A DNA stretch of 64,000 nt. It comes from Litomosoides sigmodontis (taxonomy: Eukaryota; Nematoda; Chromadorea; Rhabditida; Onchocercidae). Position numbers and translations under genes: made by a program. Below are positions 39,701 to 53,313 of this stretch, piece after piece; the first letter of the stretch is position 1; each line of letters begins with the position of its first letter. The notes under the pieces were generated by a model. That model saw nothing but the letters and a program-made list of their open reading frames with translations. It made no database searches and was not told the DNA's origin. The stretch covers positions 2,671,001 to 2,735,000 of the forward strand of contig OY718807.1 of NCBI GenBank assembly GCA_963070105.1, read 5' to 3'.

Positions 39701-42700
39701 CAATTTTGTTTGTGAAACTGTTGAATATCAATTTTTGCTCTCACTCAACTATTGCACTTGTTTTTTTCATTGAAAAAAACAAGGCAACAAGTTTTCTAGC
39801 AAAATGCTAATTATTAGATCAAAACAAGCAACCATCAAACAAGCTTTTAAATTTCAAAGAAATTTTTAATGATTTGCTTTCAATCACTAAGAAAATTTTT
39901 ATTGTTATTTTTGAACTAACAACTTAAACAATTAGCATGTAATCGATATCGATAATGAACTAGAGGTTTATTATCGATATCGATTACATGATTCATCTTT
40001 TCAAATGAGATTATATCTGTTAAGATTATTTTTCGCAACTACTCCATTTCAAATTGACCGAAATTAAACGTGATTTTAAAAATTCACTTTAAAAGGCGTA
40101 ATTTGTTATAAACTTGTTAATTTGTTACAAACGTGAGTATAAATTAAGACGGGCACTGTTCCAATACCCTCATTAATATTATTTAATAGAGGGAATTTTA
40201 GCGAATTTTCAATCGCTCCCACTTTGGACACTCCTCAATTTTGGAAATTCGGAAAGAGAGGTGAGAGTGTTGTGTGACTGATATGATAAGATATCAATCA
40301 TTTCATTTGTAATTGGCACACTTTGATGAAAGCATTTCGTTCAGTTCCTCACCCATTCAAAGTTAACACAGTCTGTGGATTGAACCGAAAATTAAATGAG
40401 TGATTTCCCTCTGTTAATTAATAATTGATAAGCAAAACGATTGTATATTTCATCTTTTCGTTCGGCTCGGCTCTTTTCCTCCTCATCTCCTCCCCTCTCC
40501 TCTTCACCTCTCTGCTCTCTCCACCTTCTGCATCATTTTGCCATAAATGAAAAACATTTTTATAAGCAAGTTTAAAAAAAAAAGAAAGAACATGACATCT
40601 TAATCAATTAACATTTTAAATTTGTATTTTTTTTAAATTTTTAATCATTTTTTTCCTCCCCTTTCTCTCGCTCTCTCTCTCTCCCATGCTGTTTAGTTTT
40701 CGTTTTGCCGTTCCCTTATCATTTCATTGATTAATTTTGGTTTATTGATAGAAAAGAGCAGCTTGTTTCCTTCTAGATGATAATTTAGCTTGAATAAATC
40801 AATTTATAATTTTTAATGCTAGCATAGCTCCAAGTGAAGAGAAGAGGAGAGGTGAGGAGAGACGAGGTGAGGAGAGGAGAGCAGAGGAAGGAGAAGGAAA
40901 AAAAGGACGCGAAAATGGACGGATAAAATTTTCCTTGCACATTTCATTCCCCTGTTACACCTTAGTTTGGATTTCTTTTTGTTACTTTCTCACTCACACA
41001 CACACACAGACACACTCTCTCTCTCTTCGCAATTTTATTTCAATTAAATTTTCAATTTCATAAATTCCTATTCTAATTTGTAAGTTTTGTTTTCCTGTAA
41101 AATTATTCTTCCTATGTATGATTCATGCTAAACGCTTACTTAAGCAAACTTAATTATTAGCTAAAATTTTAAATATTTTAATAAGCATAACATCTAAAAT
41201 TTTACAGCTCTTATTTCTGAGCAAAAGAAAAGTGGGAAAGATTGAAAGATGAAATTTTGTTCGGTTGAAGATAACTGGCAATATTTAATAAAGCAAAAAA
41301 AAAAAATTTAACAATGGAATTATTATTTTTGAATAAATAATCGAAGAAGCGAAATAATGAAAATTGAAAATTAAATGTGTTACAGAGCTTACTTTTTTTG
41401 CAATAAATTAATTCACTTCATCTATCGCAAAATTATTATTCTTTCACAGGTAAATAAATTGAAGAAATCGAAATTTTTTGAAATTTCCTTTTAAACTTAA
41501 AAAAATTTGCTTCTTTTTAACTCGAAAAATTAATTCATTTTTTTTCCTTTGTTATTGAACTATGAAAACATTAATTTTTTCTTTGCTTTGCTTTTGCATT
41601 TTTTCTTTGTCTTTTACTAAACTTTCTATCACTCAGCAATTCCTGCTTTGATATTTTCTACGCGAAGGCGAGGAGGAAGTTTGGAAATCAGTCCATTCAT
41701 ATGCTCATTATTTTTTGGAAATTTAAATTAGTTATTCCTCCATCTATTAATTAATTTGCTACATTGTATAAAACAATTCATTATTTTTGCGCGTATTTAA
41801 ATTAAATTTCAAAAAAGAATGTTTTTAAAAATCATCAATGTGTGAGAGAGCATTGCAGTGTTCCGGTAGTGTGTGAGTGTTCAGTGAGAATTTCAAAATT
41901 TTTTAAAAAAAAAAATGAAAAAATGAGAAGAATGAAAATGATCTGAATGTAGTTAGTGAAGTGGCAAATTTCGATGAAGTTTCGGGAAGAAAAAAAAAAG
42001 CTCGGAGCTTATTTCCATTATCGTTCATTGTTTCATCCTCCCGCCTGCATATTAATATTAGACGTCACAAGTAATAACGATTCTTGCATTTTCCATCCTT
42101 TTTTTTTTTTACCTCCGCCGTTTCCTTTTTTCTCCTCCAACACAGCAAAAGGTCATTTGAAGGACGTCGTTTTCAAAAATACAAATTTTGAAGAGCGAAA
42201 AAAAAACCGAAATGAAATGGATCAGAGCTCATAGAGGATTAGTGTTAATATTAATATTTACACAATTTTTTTTTTGCTTAAACATATAACTTTAAATATT
42301 CCAAATGTATTTTCTCATCTCTCATTCATTTCAATAAATTATCCATTAATTAATCGTTGAAATTAATTGATCTAAAATATTGCACTGAAAAGAAGCTGTA
42401 ATTAATTCATAAATTGTTTTATTGATAAATAAAACGAAATTACAAATTGTCACCTCTACATGTGTGCACTGTAAATCTTACGTTGGATGGCTAGCAAAAC
42501 AATTTCTCATAAGTTGTAAATTTGGAACGTCATAAGTTGTAAATTTAAAAAACCATCATCGTTGTGAACTAAATTACCTAATCAAACTCAACCACTCCAA
42601 TCTCTCCCATCCTAAAAGCACAAGAAATGATTTATTCGTTCCCTTTCACTAACTTCAACAATAATAGCAGCAATAAAACTAATCATCAAAAAAAAAACAA

Positions 42701-43123
42701 TTCTCAATCTTCACATACTTATACGTGTACGTACGTGTGTGTATGTGTGTGAGTGAGACTGTACGTGTGTGTACGTGAATGTATGTATGCATGTAAGTGT
42801 ATGTAAGAGCAGATGTAATGAGCATGATAATGTTGCTTGAGACAATGAGTGGGACGTCCGTCTGGTCGAGAGCGAACAAATGCATGACGCAAAGGAACGC
42901 AGGAAATGGACAGTAAAGAAGAAAAGAGATTGTAAACTATATATGCGTGTGTGCGTGTGCGTGTGCGTGTGCATGTGTGCGTGTGTGCGTGTGCGTGTGT
43001 GTATGTGGCGCACATAGATAAGGGGATGCTAATCCATGGGACTGTGTGTGTTTACATGCGGGCGTGCGTATATATGTTGGCGTGTATGTATATACGTATA
43101 TATATGTGTGTGTGTATGTGTAT

Positions 43124-43171
<48 letters not shown>

Positions 43172-45450
43172 ACTGTCCGTAAGTGTTCGTAAGCCATTAA
43201 CGAGTGAGTGGAGTGAGTGGCTAGCTGGAGGAAAATTAGCTCATGCTTTTTTCGTTCATTCTCTCCGCTCCGTCGTTCTACTAGCATCCGCTCCATCCTT
43301 CAACATCCACGTATCACATCACTAGCATTATCGCTATCACTGTCACTAGCATTATCACTATCACTGTCAGTCACTAGCATTATCACTATCACTGTCAGTC
43401 ACTAGCATTATCACTATCACTGTCAGTCACTAGCATTATCACTATCACTGTCAGTCACTAGCATTATCACTATCACTGTCAGTCACTAGCATTATCACTA
43501 TCACTGTCAGTCACTAGTATTATCACTATCACTGTCACTAGCATTATTAGGTTGTAATGTAAGCTATGAAATGATAGACGAGGAAAGTTTACAAATGATA
43601 AGAGACGTTCAGTAGCACTTCTTATATGCGTAAAAGTTATCATTTAATGCAAATTTTTTATTAAAATTTGCTATTCCCACTCGCCGAACCATCACTATCA
43701 TAATCATTTTCGCTATCATTTTCCATTTAATCACTACAACTCTCTCTCTCTCTCTCTCTCTCTCTTCACTCCTCATTTACATTCAGCTATTCTCTTGAAA
43801 TTCAATTATTTCAAATTTCGTTCACCGTTCTTTGTTTTTGCTTCCACTTCAAACATAAATTTAAAATTGAATTATTTTTGCAGAAATTATCGCCTGTTTT
43901 TGATTTCGTGGTATTTAGTTTGAAGTGAAGCAGCAACGCAAGCAGTAAAAACTACTACTACCGCTACTACTACAACTACTGTTACGAGGAATTTGAAATT
44001 AATTAATTGACGAAAAAATCAATGACTAATTATTTACTAAACTTGCGTTTTTCTTCCATTCCACTCTCATTAATCCATTGATTGGCATTACTGCTATTGC
44101 TATTGTAATTGCAGCTAAATGGTATTAACTGTTTAATGAATGTTAAATTAAAAGGAAAAAAAGAAGGGATAAGAAGAAAGCGAAAGGAAAATATGAATTG
44201 ATGTGAATGCTTTTATAAATTCCATTTCATTAATTATCTAAAATACAAATAAACAAATTAGCAATAAGTGCAAGACGGATACTCACTCACTTAAAGGGTA
44301 AATTGGGCGAGGAATATTTGCTAAAAATTCTAAATGAAATTCAATCTATCAAATATTACTACTACTGCTACTACAACTACTACTACCGCTACTACTCCTA
44401 CTACTTCTACGAAACTGTAATGAAATACTGGCAACGGCCAACAACGTTACAATTTCATTATTATTTAACGCAATTTCATCTTATGGTAGTAATAATATTA
44501 CTATTACTTTTAACCTTACAAGGTGTATTTTGCAGTGGAGAAATTAGTAGTATTGGTAAAAATGACGAAAGAAAAATATTGGAGAGAATTGATTCAGCGA
44601 CGGTCATAACGGATACTTCTGTTAAGGTCAGTTTCTCGTCAAATTCCTCTTTTACTTTCCCCTCTGCTTCTTTCTTCTTTTTTTTTGAATGAAATGATTA
44701 AAGATTAAGTAAATTATTTGTAAATGGATAAATAAGGTCTGGGTAGAAGTGAGGGTAAATGTTGTGAGAGAGAAAGAGGAGAGAATCGGTGATATAATTT
44801 TGTAGTTATTGTGAATTGCTTATTAATCTATTTCGCTTAATTATTACCAAGTAGTACGATTTAATGTTTTTTTTTGTGAACAATTTATTTATTTGTTAAA
44901 ATTAAAAAGTTTAACTACTGTTGTCTGTAGTTAACCATTTTTTTTTCTTCGATCATTTTCTTTTTCTTCGTTTGAAAAAAAAAACAAAAAAAAGTGTTTG
45001 ACTTACGATGAAAGAAAAGGAACGAACGAGTCAGAAGATGTAAAAGAACTGATAAAACAGGTTATTACTTATTTTTCAACAACTGCAATTATTGCTTCCA
45101 CTACTACTACTACTACTACTACTACTAGTATAATACTGCTACAGTTATCAAATTACTAACTTTGAATAATTTTATAACCTTCAATTTCTGATTCAGACAA
45201 TTAAAAGGGGGAAAGAAAAGAAGTCAACACGACAATTCATACAATACTTTATCAATTCAAATGATTCAAATGGACTGTTTCCTTCTCTCTTTTCCTCCGA
45301 TCTTTTTTTTTCCCATCATCATCAGCAAAATGAAATATTTTTTAGAGCACAACAAACAATTAAAATATTTTCAAATCGATGTGCCAGATCAATGATGATG
45401 ATGGTAATCATCATCATCATCGTTATCATTCCGTTTTGTCTTTTCTTTTT

Positions 45451-45481
<31 letters not shown>

Positions 45482-48400
45482 GTAACTAATCCAAACTTTA
45501 CATAAACCATTATTAGTCATTTGAAGTAGACACAAATTTCACTCTTTCTTCTTTTTAAAACAAATTTACAAATCAATTTCACGTCTACAACAAAGCAATA
45601 GATGAGTGCTACTTACGTCTAATTTTTTTCTTTCAAAAATATTCAATTCCTAACTTTATTCATCCTTTTTTTTTCTTTCTTGAAAAGGAAAAAGAAATTA
45701 CTATTCTGCAGTACACGCACACTTACATGTATCTTTTCCGCTACTAAACATTTCTTTCTTTCTTCTTTTCAAATGAAATTTACATTGCTAAAGAGATGGA
45801 AAAGCTCTATCAAATCCAATGTAACATGCAATTTTTGTGAAATTTTCCAGACGGAAAAACAAAACTTTCACACAAAACAGAAATGAAAGCACACAAAATA
45901 TATGAAAATGAGCAATTTACTAGAAAAAAAAAACAACGAACAATAATTTATGTTAATTTCTGCGCAAATTTAAATTGCGTGCTTTTAAACAATTCCAATG
46001 AGTGGTTGGGGAGGGAAAGCGATAATTAATTGAAGAGCGATGGATGATCGATTTAAGTAAAGCAGTTGAAATGTGTGATGAATGTCATCGTTTAACTGCG
46101 ACACTTCCTTTATTAACACTTTGCCGCTAATGAAATAATTGAATGAAATGATTTAGTGGAATGTTATCATCGAAAAGCGAACTTTTCCCACTTTTCTACT
46201 TTCCTTTTTCGTACGCCAAAATCATTTATATTTCCATCAAATTTGCATATTCGTTTAATTGCTTTTGTTAGTAATGCGGATGCAATGATGAGAGAAATAA
46301 CCTAAAATACAAAAAATATTTAAAGTTTATGTTGAAATTTTATTTCGTCAAATTTAAATTATTCCGTGATTTAGCATTTTCATGATATAATGATAAGAAG
46401 TTTCCCTTTTTTAAACATTTAATTTCAGGAAGTTTTTTCGCAACTTTTTGGTAGCTTTCTTTGAAATTAAAGGGATGCAATAAATGTTTGTAATAATTTT
46501 GCTGAAATTGACGTAATTTTAAAATACACTCATTTCCTATGATTATTTTACTTCTGTCTTTCTACCAATTGTTGAAATGAATTTAAAAAATTCCACTAAT
46601 CTTTAAAATGTTTTTTATTCGTTTAATTTTTTAAAATTTAATTGCTCCTCTCACATATGCAAAATGTAAAATTATCAGTTAATTTCAATATAAATAATTC
46701 ACCAAATGAAAATCATCTTTATTTGCTGAAACTTTATCACTTCAATTTTGATGGTTCTCCTGAAACAGATTTTCCAGAAATTTTTATTCTTTGAAGTTAT
46801 ATAAATGTCACGAGGATATTTTTACAAAAAAACGTGCTTCTTTCTTAAAACACATAATTCGTTAAACTATGAATTGATTAAATTACTTTTTTTCAATTTT
46901 TCTCATATCGATAATTTCCATTCTTTGATTATCTATCCCTTTTATCATTTCATTATCGAAATTAAAAATAAGCAAAAAAATTTTTTTTTATATTTAGTAA
47001 AATATTTAAAAATTACAACAAATACTTTTAATAATGAAACAACAAACATTAATGCAATAAAAATTAATAATGAACATGTTGTGAGTATTTCAGTGAAATA
47101 AAAAATGAAGCGAAATGAAATTATCGTCTTTTTTATTCAAATTTACATTTTAATAAAAAAAAAAGCGAATGTTCACTTGCGCCTTTTTTTTCTCCTAAAA
47201 TTTATGATGTAATTGTAAGAAGCGTAAAATGTTTGAATGAAAATGACCATAATTAATCAAAAGTTAGCTTTGAATTCAAAAGTTATGCATTTTTCATTTT
47301 TTTTTCCATCCGTCTTCTTCCTTACTTTCCTCATTGCGTATTCATGCGTATGCAATTCATTCACACTCCTACTTGCTCACTTACTTACTACTTGCTTGCA
47401 TGATGATAAATGAAGCGATCAGTTTTTGAAATATTGAAATTTCACTGCTACTGTTGCAGAAGTCAACGACGAATTCTTTAAATTGTTGATATATTTTTTA
47501 GCTTGTAATTTTTGATTTGATCGCTAAAATTGCCAGTAAGAATAAATCTTTTTTTTTAGCACTCCTCTTTTTGCATAATTTTGTTTCTTTAAAATTATTA
47601 TTATCGTTGCAATTACTGATTGATAAAAATTATTAGCATTGTTAACGTGATTATCATCACTGTTATTATCACTTATGACGATTACTATCGTTGCTATTCT
47701 CACTTAGATTGGTTATTGTAATCATTAGCATTATTATTTTTATTACATAAAACAATAGCTCCTTCAATTAATTTATTTTGATGCTCAGCTTCCTTCTTCA
47801 GCATGTAATCGTTCCCATCCGAGCAATTTATTTTTTGGGATGAAAATTGAGGATGAAAATGTAAAAAACAACAAAAAAAAAGGAATCGATAAAACAGGCT
47901 CTCTTTTATTGCCTTGGCAGCACTTGCGGAATGTGAATTGTTGACCTATTAGTGTAATCAATTCAAAAGAATTATTTGAATGAATTTTCATCAATTAAAT
48001 ATCAAAAAAAATTAATAATTAAATATTCGAAATTGTCATGAGATATGAAAAATAAGCTTTATTTCAATTAATCTGAATAATTATTCATAAAACTTTTGCA
48101 AATTCTTCAATTTAAAATTAATAAATTATCCCTTTACTCTTGTTTTTTTTTGGTTAAATGAGTAAGTAGTAAGAATTACGTGAAACTTTTACAAAGCCTA
48201 ACAATTCAACTAATTAATTTAGTTCATTTCATTATTTCCCATTTAATTATAATTTTCTCTTCAGCATTTTTTTTTTACTCATTTTTGCAAATCATTTTCT
48301 TCAAATCTTCATCTTCTTCATAAAATCACTACAGCATTATTTTAGTGGAGCTGACGAATTACGAGAGAGAGGGGGTGAGAGAGAGACAGGGAAAGAGAGG

Positions 48401-51400
48401 GAAGTACAAGATAAATTGTTTAATTTATTGTTCAGACATAAAATGTGAGATCAGTGCTTTCTTTTTTCGTTTTAAGAGAATTATTGAGTATTGTGAAAAA
48501 TCGATGAAAATTTTTCTGTTTCCAATTGAAATCGTCGAGCAGTCGATATTCCTTCCTCGTAATGTCATTTATTTTAGCAAGCAAAAAAAAAAAAGAAATT
48601 GAAAATGAAAAGACAGTAAAGTGATGTCACACATCTTTTGTTAGTTTTAAAATTTTTTTACAAAAAAAACAGAGAGAGAGAGGGAGAAACAGCTAAAAAA
48701 AAATCTCAATGAAGAAGATAGAGGACGACAAACGATCCTGCAATTTCGCCAATGATATATGTTCAAATGTATGGGATGTTATCTTTTTCATTTTTTCATT
48801 TTTCTTTTTTTCATATTCTCTCCTTCCGTCTCTCTCTCTCTCTCTCTCTTTCTCCTCCTTTATTGTACTTCAGTTAATTAGTTATTATTCAAAAATAAAA
48901 ATGGCAATGAAATGAAAAAAATTGGCAAATGCCTTTTTTGCAGTAAATTTGAGGAATTTTTTTTGTTTAAATTTGAGAATTAACTAATTATTTATTGAAT
49001 TTAGAAATTAACCAAAAAAAAATTAATATTCATTCATTCCATACTATGAACTACACTGATATCATCAGGATTACCAAGTGATTTATGACGTTGATAATAA
49101 TGATAGCAATAATGATCATGATAATAATAATAATAAAGCTATGCCAATTGGAAATCGAGTAATTTTATGTAATTGATTTCATTTTCGAAAAGTTCCACGG
49201 TAGAAGGAGCAGAAAAAAAACAATCAGATAAATGAGCCTGGAGGAGTAAAATGAAAGAAATGGATTTTCGTTCACGAATTTCAGTAAGACGACATTAAAA
49301 GGCATAATTTTTTGAATTTCACAGCAATAATTTTTCATGATATCCACATCTTTTTTTGCATCGTTACTTTTTTTACATCAAATGAAACATAGTTAATTCC
49401 ATTATTTAAATATTTAATTACCTTGCAGTAATTATTTAATTTAAGCATGAAATGAAGAAATTAACGATGAATGATTGGATGAAGCGTAAGAAACGTATTT
49501 CAGCAATGCTTAATATTTTTATTTCGTCATCCATCGTTGTATAAAATTATACAAATTAAAAAATATTTGCATGATAAGAAAATAACGAGTGAGGGCGGAA
49601 GAGAGAGAAGAGAAGGAGATAGGAGAAACAGATGCTAGGAAATGGAAATTTTCGAAAAGTGAATAATTTCAGGTTAAATAATTCGAATTTTTTTAGCTTA
49701 TTTTAAATCAAAAATGTGGCAATTCAAAAGTGATTTAAGTTTTAAGGTAATTTTACAAAAAAAAGAATTTTCAGGTTGTTTTTTTTAATGTTAAAGAATG
49801 TTTTCGATGATAATTAGTTCCATTTATGATTCATTTGTACATTCAGAAAAACTGCCATATATTTAAAATTATCGTTGTTTTAATTTTATTATGTAATTTC
49901 TTTCATTTCTTTCTCGCTTTAATGGCAAAAATTTTTTGATTTTTTTGCTTCATTCATTCGTTCATTTCAGTGGAAAATTTGATAGTTCAAGAAAAAGTGA
50001 TTTACTTCTGTTGGTATTCTCTTTTTTCTCTCTGTGTGTGCGTGTACGCATTTGAACATCGCCACAATTGAAAAAAATTTAAAAAGTTTGAAATTAATCA
50101 AATTCAACTAAACGTCACAGAAAAAACGAAATAATGGGTGAAACAAAAACAGTTGTACTAAAGTTGATAATATTTAAAATACGATAGTGCGTTATTTTGT
50201 AAATGCTAAATTGTCCTATTTTCCAAATTTGCTATAATTCTTTGAAACTTTTATTTATTTGACATTTTTTCTTTCAAAATTTTTACTCTGAATTATCAGT
50301 CCTTTCTGTTTTCCTAAATTTAAGCAAAAAAAAGGAAGCATAAAATTGTTTAAATTCATTATTAATGTGAAGTGATAAAGTCCTAAGTTATAATCGGAAA
50401 GAGTTAGTGGTATCAGTGCATTCGAAATTACAGTAATAAAAATTAATTTTTACAGTAATTTTACAGTAGCTTCCCGTCATAAATTGTAATTGTTGCAACG
50501 ATAATATAAATAATGCTAATTTAAGCATTAAATTAAAAATAAATGTAGAAATTTTTGCGGTATCTTTTACTTTTGAATGAATGAATCAACGATTTGCTAA
50601 CAAATAATTTTTAGAAGTGACAAACATTGTGGATGTGTTGTATGCAAAAAGGAATATAACAATTAATCAAAAAATTTTAGTTTCTAATTTCAAATATCAA
50701 AACAACCATTTGCATAAATTTTGTTAAATGTCGCAAATGCTACATATAGTGTGTTAAATTTCAATCCTATTAAATTACTCCTTCATTAAAGTTTTTTTTT
50801 GCAATCAAGCTTGCTTTCTTTTCTTTGTTAGAAAATTAGGAAACGAAAAGAATGAATGAGAAAGACAGAGAGCTGAAGAGCGAAAGAGAGAGAGAGAGAG
50901 AGAGAGAGAACGAAAGAATTTGTAAGGAGAAAATATTTTTTTCTCAGTTTTTTTTTTTGCAAAAGATATCATGCAAGATTGTTGAAATTACATTTATGCT
51001 ATTAGCACCTTTTGTACACACTTGAAAGCATCGTATACGAGACGAGGAAAAAAAAAACCAGATGATGGAGGAAAAAAAAACGAAGCCTTTTCGGCTTTTA
51101 GCTTAATAACATTTTGCATAGCTGAAGGAACAATGACTCATATCCCATACCGCTCTCGTCATTTCACCGCGGTAACGGTAACATCTACCGTGTTTATTTG
51201 ATCCTTCTTCCTAATATTTTCTATCAATGTATGCATATGTACACGTACAAATTTTTTTTTCCTCTCCTACATTTACCCTCAATTTGCATTATACATATTT
51301 ATTGGTATAGCGCAATTTCACTTTTCTTTTTTTTTTCGTCTGAAAAAGGACGAAGGAAAATTTGCAAACTAAATGGACAAAACAAACAGAACGATGTGGA

Positions 51401-53300
51401 AACGATCGATGAAATGGATTGATTTTATCGGCTCGTATTTTTTGAGAAAAATAAAAAAAATACAGTAACATGTAAAATTGGAAAAGTAGAAACATAACTG
51501 AGGGATGAATTGAGGTGTGTGTGTGTGTGTGTGTGTGAAAGCAAAAGATAATTATTTATTAGAGAGAAATTATAGTAGGATTTGTGACGATATGTGGAGA
51601 AATTAATTGGGTAAGTGATAAATGAAAAATGTTCATCAATTTAATTTTTACACCTTTAAAATGAAATTGTTTCAGAAGAGTTTAGGCAAATTTAGTGAAA
51701 ATTATTGAAATGTTGACATTATGCTGATTATTCTGTAATGAAAAGTATGGCATGATTATAGGAAGTATTGGATAACAGAGAAGGATCAGGCAATAGCAAT
51801 GATATGATGGAATGGTCTGATGATGAGGATTTAGGCGCTGAAGGTTCGGGTGGTCAAACGGAAGGATCCGGTGATACCATACATGATGATGATCAAGAAG
51901 CTATAGCACCAGTTTTTACAGCCGAAGATGTTCGACATACGAAATTCATCCATCGACTTACCACCACCGCCACCTATAAAGGTTTTCACATTCTCATTCA
52001 TTCAAATCTTTTCACATTGTAATTTAAAAGTATTGCAATTTCAGAGTGTAACTTAAATGAACTGTAATTTAGTGAAAAAAATGTCCCATTCAATCAATTC
52101 AACAACTGTTTTTGACAAAAAAAATTAGAAGTGATACAAAAGACAAAAAGATGTCATTCAACGTCTTAAATTTGCATGAAGAAGTGGCGAAGTTTTTAAT
52201 GTCACAAAAGTTAGAGATTGAAATAAGCATTTGCCAGTCATTTCCACAAATATCAACTGTATGCTTTTTCTTCACTTACGCAACAATAAGAAATAATGTT
52301 AATTATGCTACAGTAATTAATCAGATATATAGTACAGTATGAAATGACCGTAACTCTGCGCCTATTCATTAATTCATTGATATGTATACACAACAATCCC
52401 ATAAAACCTAATGCTCCTACTACTACTAAATTTTTCCATTTATTCGCGTAACTTATTCACTTCCTGTCTTTTTTTTTTGCTCCTAAGTCTTCTGTTACAC
52501 AGTGTTTTTCTAACGGACTGAGAGGAAATTGTTACCGTAGCTAGAGGTGATCGTACCTGTTGATATGATAGCAATAGCATTGGTATGAGTGATGCAAATT
52601 GAATTTCTAATTCAAATGGTGCAGCGATATCTCTTCGCTATCACTCAAATCAATCATTTCTAAGCTGTAAAAATCAGTAATTCTCCGACGCGTTTTTTTT
52701 CCCGTCCTTTTTATCATTTTTATTTCGATGAATGAGCAATTACGTTCAGTAATATCAATTAGACGTAAAAAAAAGATTCATTCATTTGTTGTTGTTGTTG
52801 TTGTTGTTGTTACAGCAAAAAGTATAATCAGCTTCCTTTCATTTTTTTGTGAGTGAAAGAAAAAAACGCCACGCAAAAGATTTGTGATAAAGGGAAAAAA
52901 AATGAAAATAATTAGTGCTATTAATTAATTATACAATTATTGTAAGATAATTTATACCTACGGTGTGATAATTTTGAAAATTTAAAATTTTAATAATTGC
53001 TAAAATTAGTAATTAAAAATGTAGAAATTCATTGTTGAAATTTAAAAACATATATGTTTCTAAATTTCAACATTCGATAAGTTATATGTGGAATTCTTTC
53101 TGCAACAACGAAACTTACTAATTCAATTATTGAAAATGAACTTTTTGTTTTGTTTTGCAGAACCATCGTTGGAAACTAGACCACCAACAAGGCCACCTGT
53201 TATTGCTAAACCACCAGAAGTTGGATCAACTGATCGTCCAACGTTATCAGTGCTAACTGCATTCATTATCATTTTATGGGCACCACTGTTGCTTCATTGA
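29764..53300 (+). CDS. Glypican (GPI-anchored heparan sulfate proteoglycan)
   Basis: Ten plus-strand exons give about 555 residues: 29764-29817, 30317-30497, 31027-31175, 31541-31803, 32267-32546, 33010-33192, 34831-34937, 44536-44626, 51762-51981 and 53161-53300. All internal phases agree. Exon 1 is a signal peptide (MISWIIIILSSLSTTAVQ). Exons 2-6 build the helical, cysteine-rich core: NCLCEEK, FEEMSKYFPRLF, EIEKMVERFFMQL and SVSYAMEIQAPIIAKTVLRK, aligning with vertebrate glypicans. Exon 5 carries an acidic insert (KEEVKEEVEEEDEEG) where a CxxC segment is usual, then GYCSDDCKREVHECL. Exon 7 has NICSNPSRTLKCWNG. Exon 9 holds Ser-Gly sites in an acidic setting (REGSGNS, EGSGGQTEGSGD), the usual attachment region for glycosaminoglycan chains. 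Exon 10 ends in a Pro-rich stalk and a hydrophobic GPI-signal tail (LSVLTAFIIILWAPLLLH). Glypicans modulate Wnt, Hedgehog and BMP signals at the cell surface. Weak points: the exon 1 donor and exon 2 acceptor (TTTTGAG) are poor, and the family's first N-terminal cysteine is missing. Confidence 0.87.
31206..31239. repeat. AC dinucleotide array
   Basis: Seventeen uninterrupted AC units lie in glypican intron 3, about 30 bases after the exon 3 donor. Confidence 0.9.
34583..34720. repeat. 46-bp tandem repeat, three copies
   Basis: Three identical units beginning AATCAAACTTAACTTTTAAT start at 34583, 34629 and 34675, in glypican intron 6, 110 bases before exon 7. Confidence 0.95.
36701..36775. repeat. 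GT dinucleotide array
   Basis: About 37 GT units, one ATGT interruption, in glypican intron 7. Confidence 0.95.
39936..39990. repeat. Near-perfect 25-bp hairpin in glypican intron 7
   Basis: The left arm 39936-39956 (CATGTAATCGATATCGATAA and T) is the exact reverse complement of 39970-39990. Four more pairs (one G-T wobble) extend the stem inwards to 39960/39966, leaving a five-base loop TAGAG. Each arm contains the palindrome ATCGATATCGAT, so the arms can also fold or bind protein by themselves. Confidence 0.9.
42943..43170. repeat. Compound GT-rich array
   Basis: GTGTGC, GTAT and GT units alternate over about 230 bp around a short non-repetitive segment. It yields many overlapping spurious ORFs on both strands. 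Confidence 0.9.
43317..43552. repeat. 28-bp minisatellite
   Basis: About eight head-to-tail units of TCACTAGCATTATCACTATC plus ACTGTCAG occur, with first and last units shortened by a missing CAGT and one GCATTA to GTATTA change. It lies in glypican intron 7. Confidence 0.95.
43741..43764. repeat. CT dinucleotide run
   Basis: Twelve CT units, simple repeat, in glypican intron 7. Confidence 0.85.
44483..44535 (+). promoter_or_regulatory. Possible alternative glypican start with signal-like peptide
   Basis: An ATG at 44483 reads in frame, without a stop, straight across the exon 8 acceptor into exon 8. The encoded MVVIILLLLLTLQGVFCS has the look of a signal peptide. If transcription started upstream, the product would be a secreted, GPI-anchored Ser-Gly peptide of about 167 residues lacking the globular core. 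The hydrophobic run may merely reflect the pyrimidine-rich splice tract. Confidence 0.25.
44627..51761 (+). other. Glypican intron 8 (7.1 kb)
   Basis: Exon 8 ends and exon 9 starts in phase 0. The intron contains an ACT array (about 45100-45127), GA/CT runs (48365-48400, 48832-48850, 50885-50908) and a GT run (51513-51536). A patch at about 51130-51190 is less AT-rich but shows no paired splice signals. Confidence 0.7.
51982..53160 (+). other. Glypican intron 9
   Basis: This holds a GTT run (about 52788-52813) and AT-rich filler. An ORF from about 52130 looks protein-like but cannot be inserted between exons 9 and 10 without a stop in the required phase. Confidence 0.6.
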
Positions 53301-53313
53301 TGTTTTATCTATC

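Larger units (their letters stand above)
34938..44535 (+). other. Glypican intron 7 (9.6 kb)
   Basis: No internal exon was needed: exon 7 ends in phase 2 (GAG TA) and exon 8 begins with one base, giving Tyr. The intron contains GT arrays, a near-perfect hairpin (39936-39990), CT and GA runs and a 28-bp minisatellite. None of the ORFs inside showed family signal. Confidence 0.7.

Noticed and set aside
42679..43405. Several ORFs of about 60-125 codons on both strands
   Set aside because: They translate GT-rich arrays inside glypican intron 7 and show Thr-His or Cys-Val periodicity only.
43317..43552. Regular repeat-spacer look, as in a CRISPR array
   Set aside because: The 28-bp units are head-to-tail with no unique spacers, so it is a minisatellite in a eukaryotic intron.
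46805..47101. Plus-strand ORF of 98 codons in glypican intron 8
   Set aside because: Almost entirely Asn/Lys/Phe/Ile from AT-rich sequence, no splice signals.
52112..52342. ORF with a protein-like start in glypican intron 9
   Set aside because: Exon 9 to exon 10 requires a two-base lead-in; that phase gives a stop within about 14 codons, and no donor fits.
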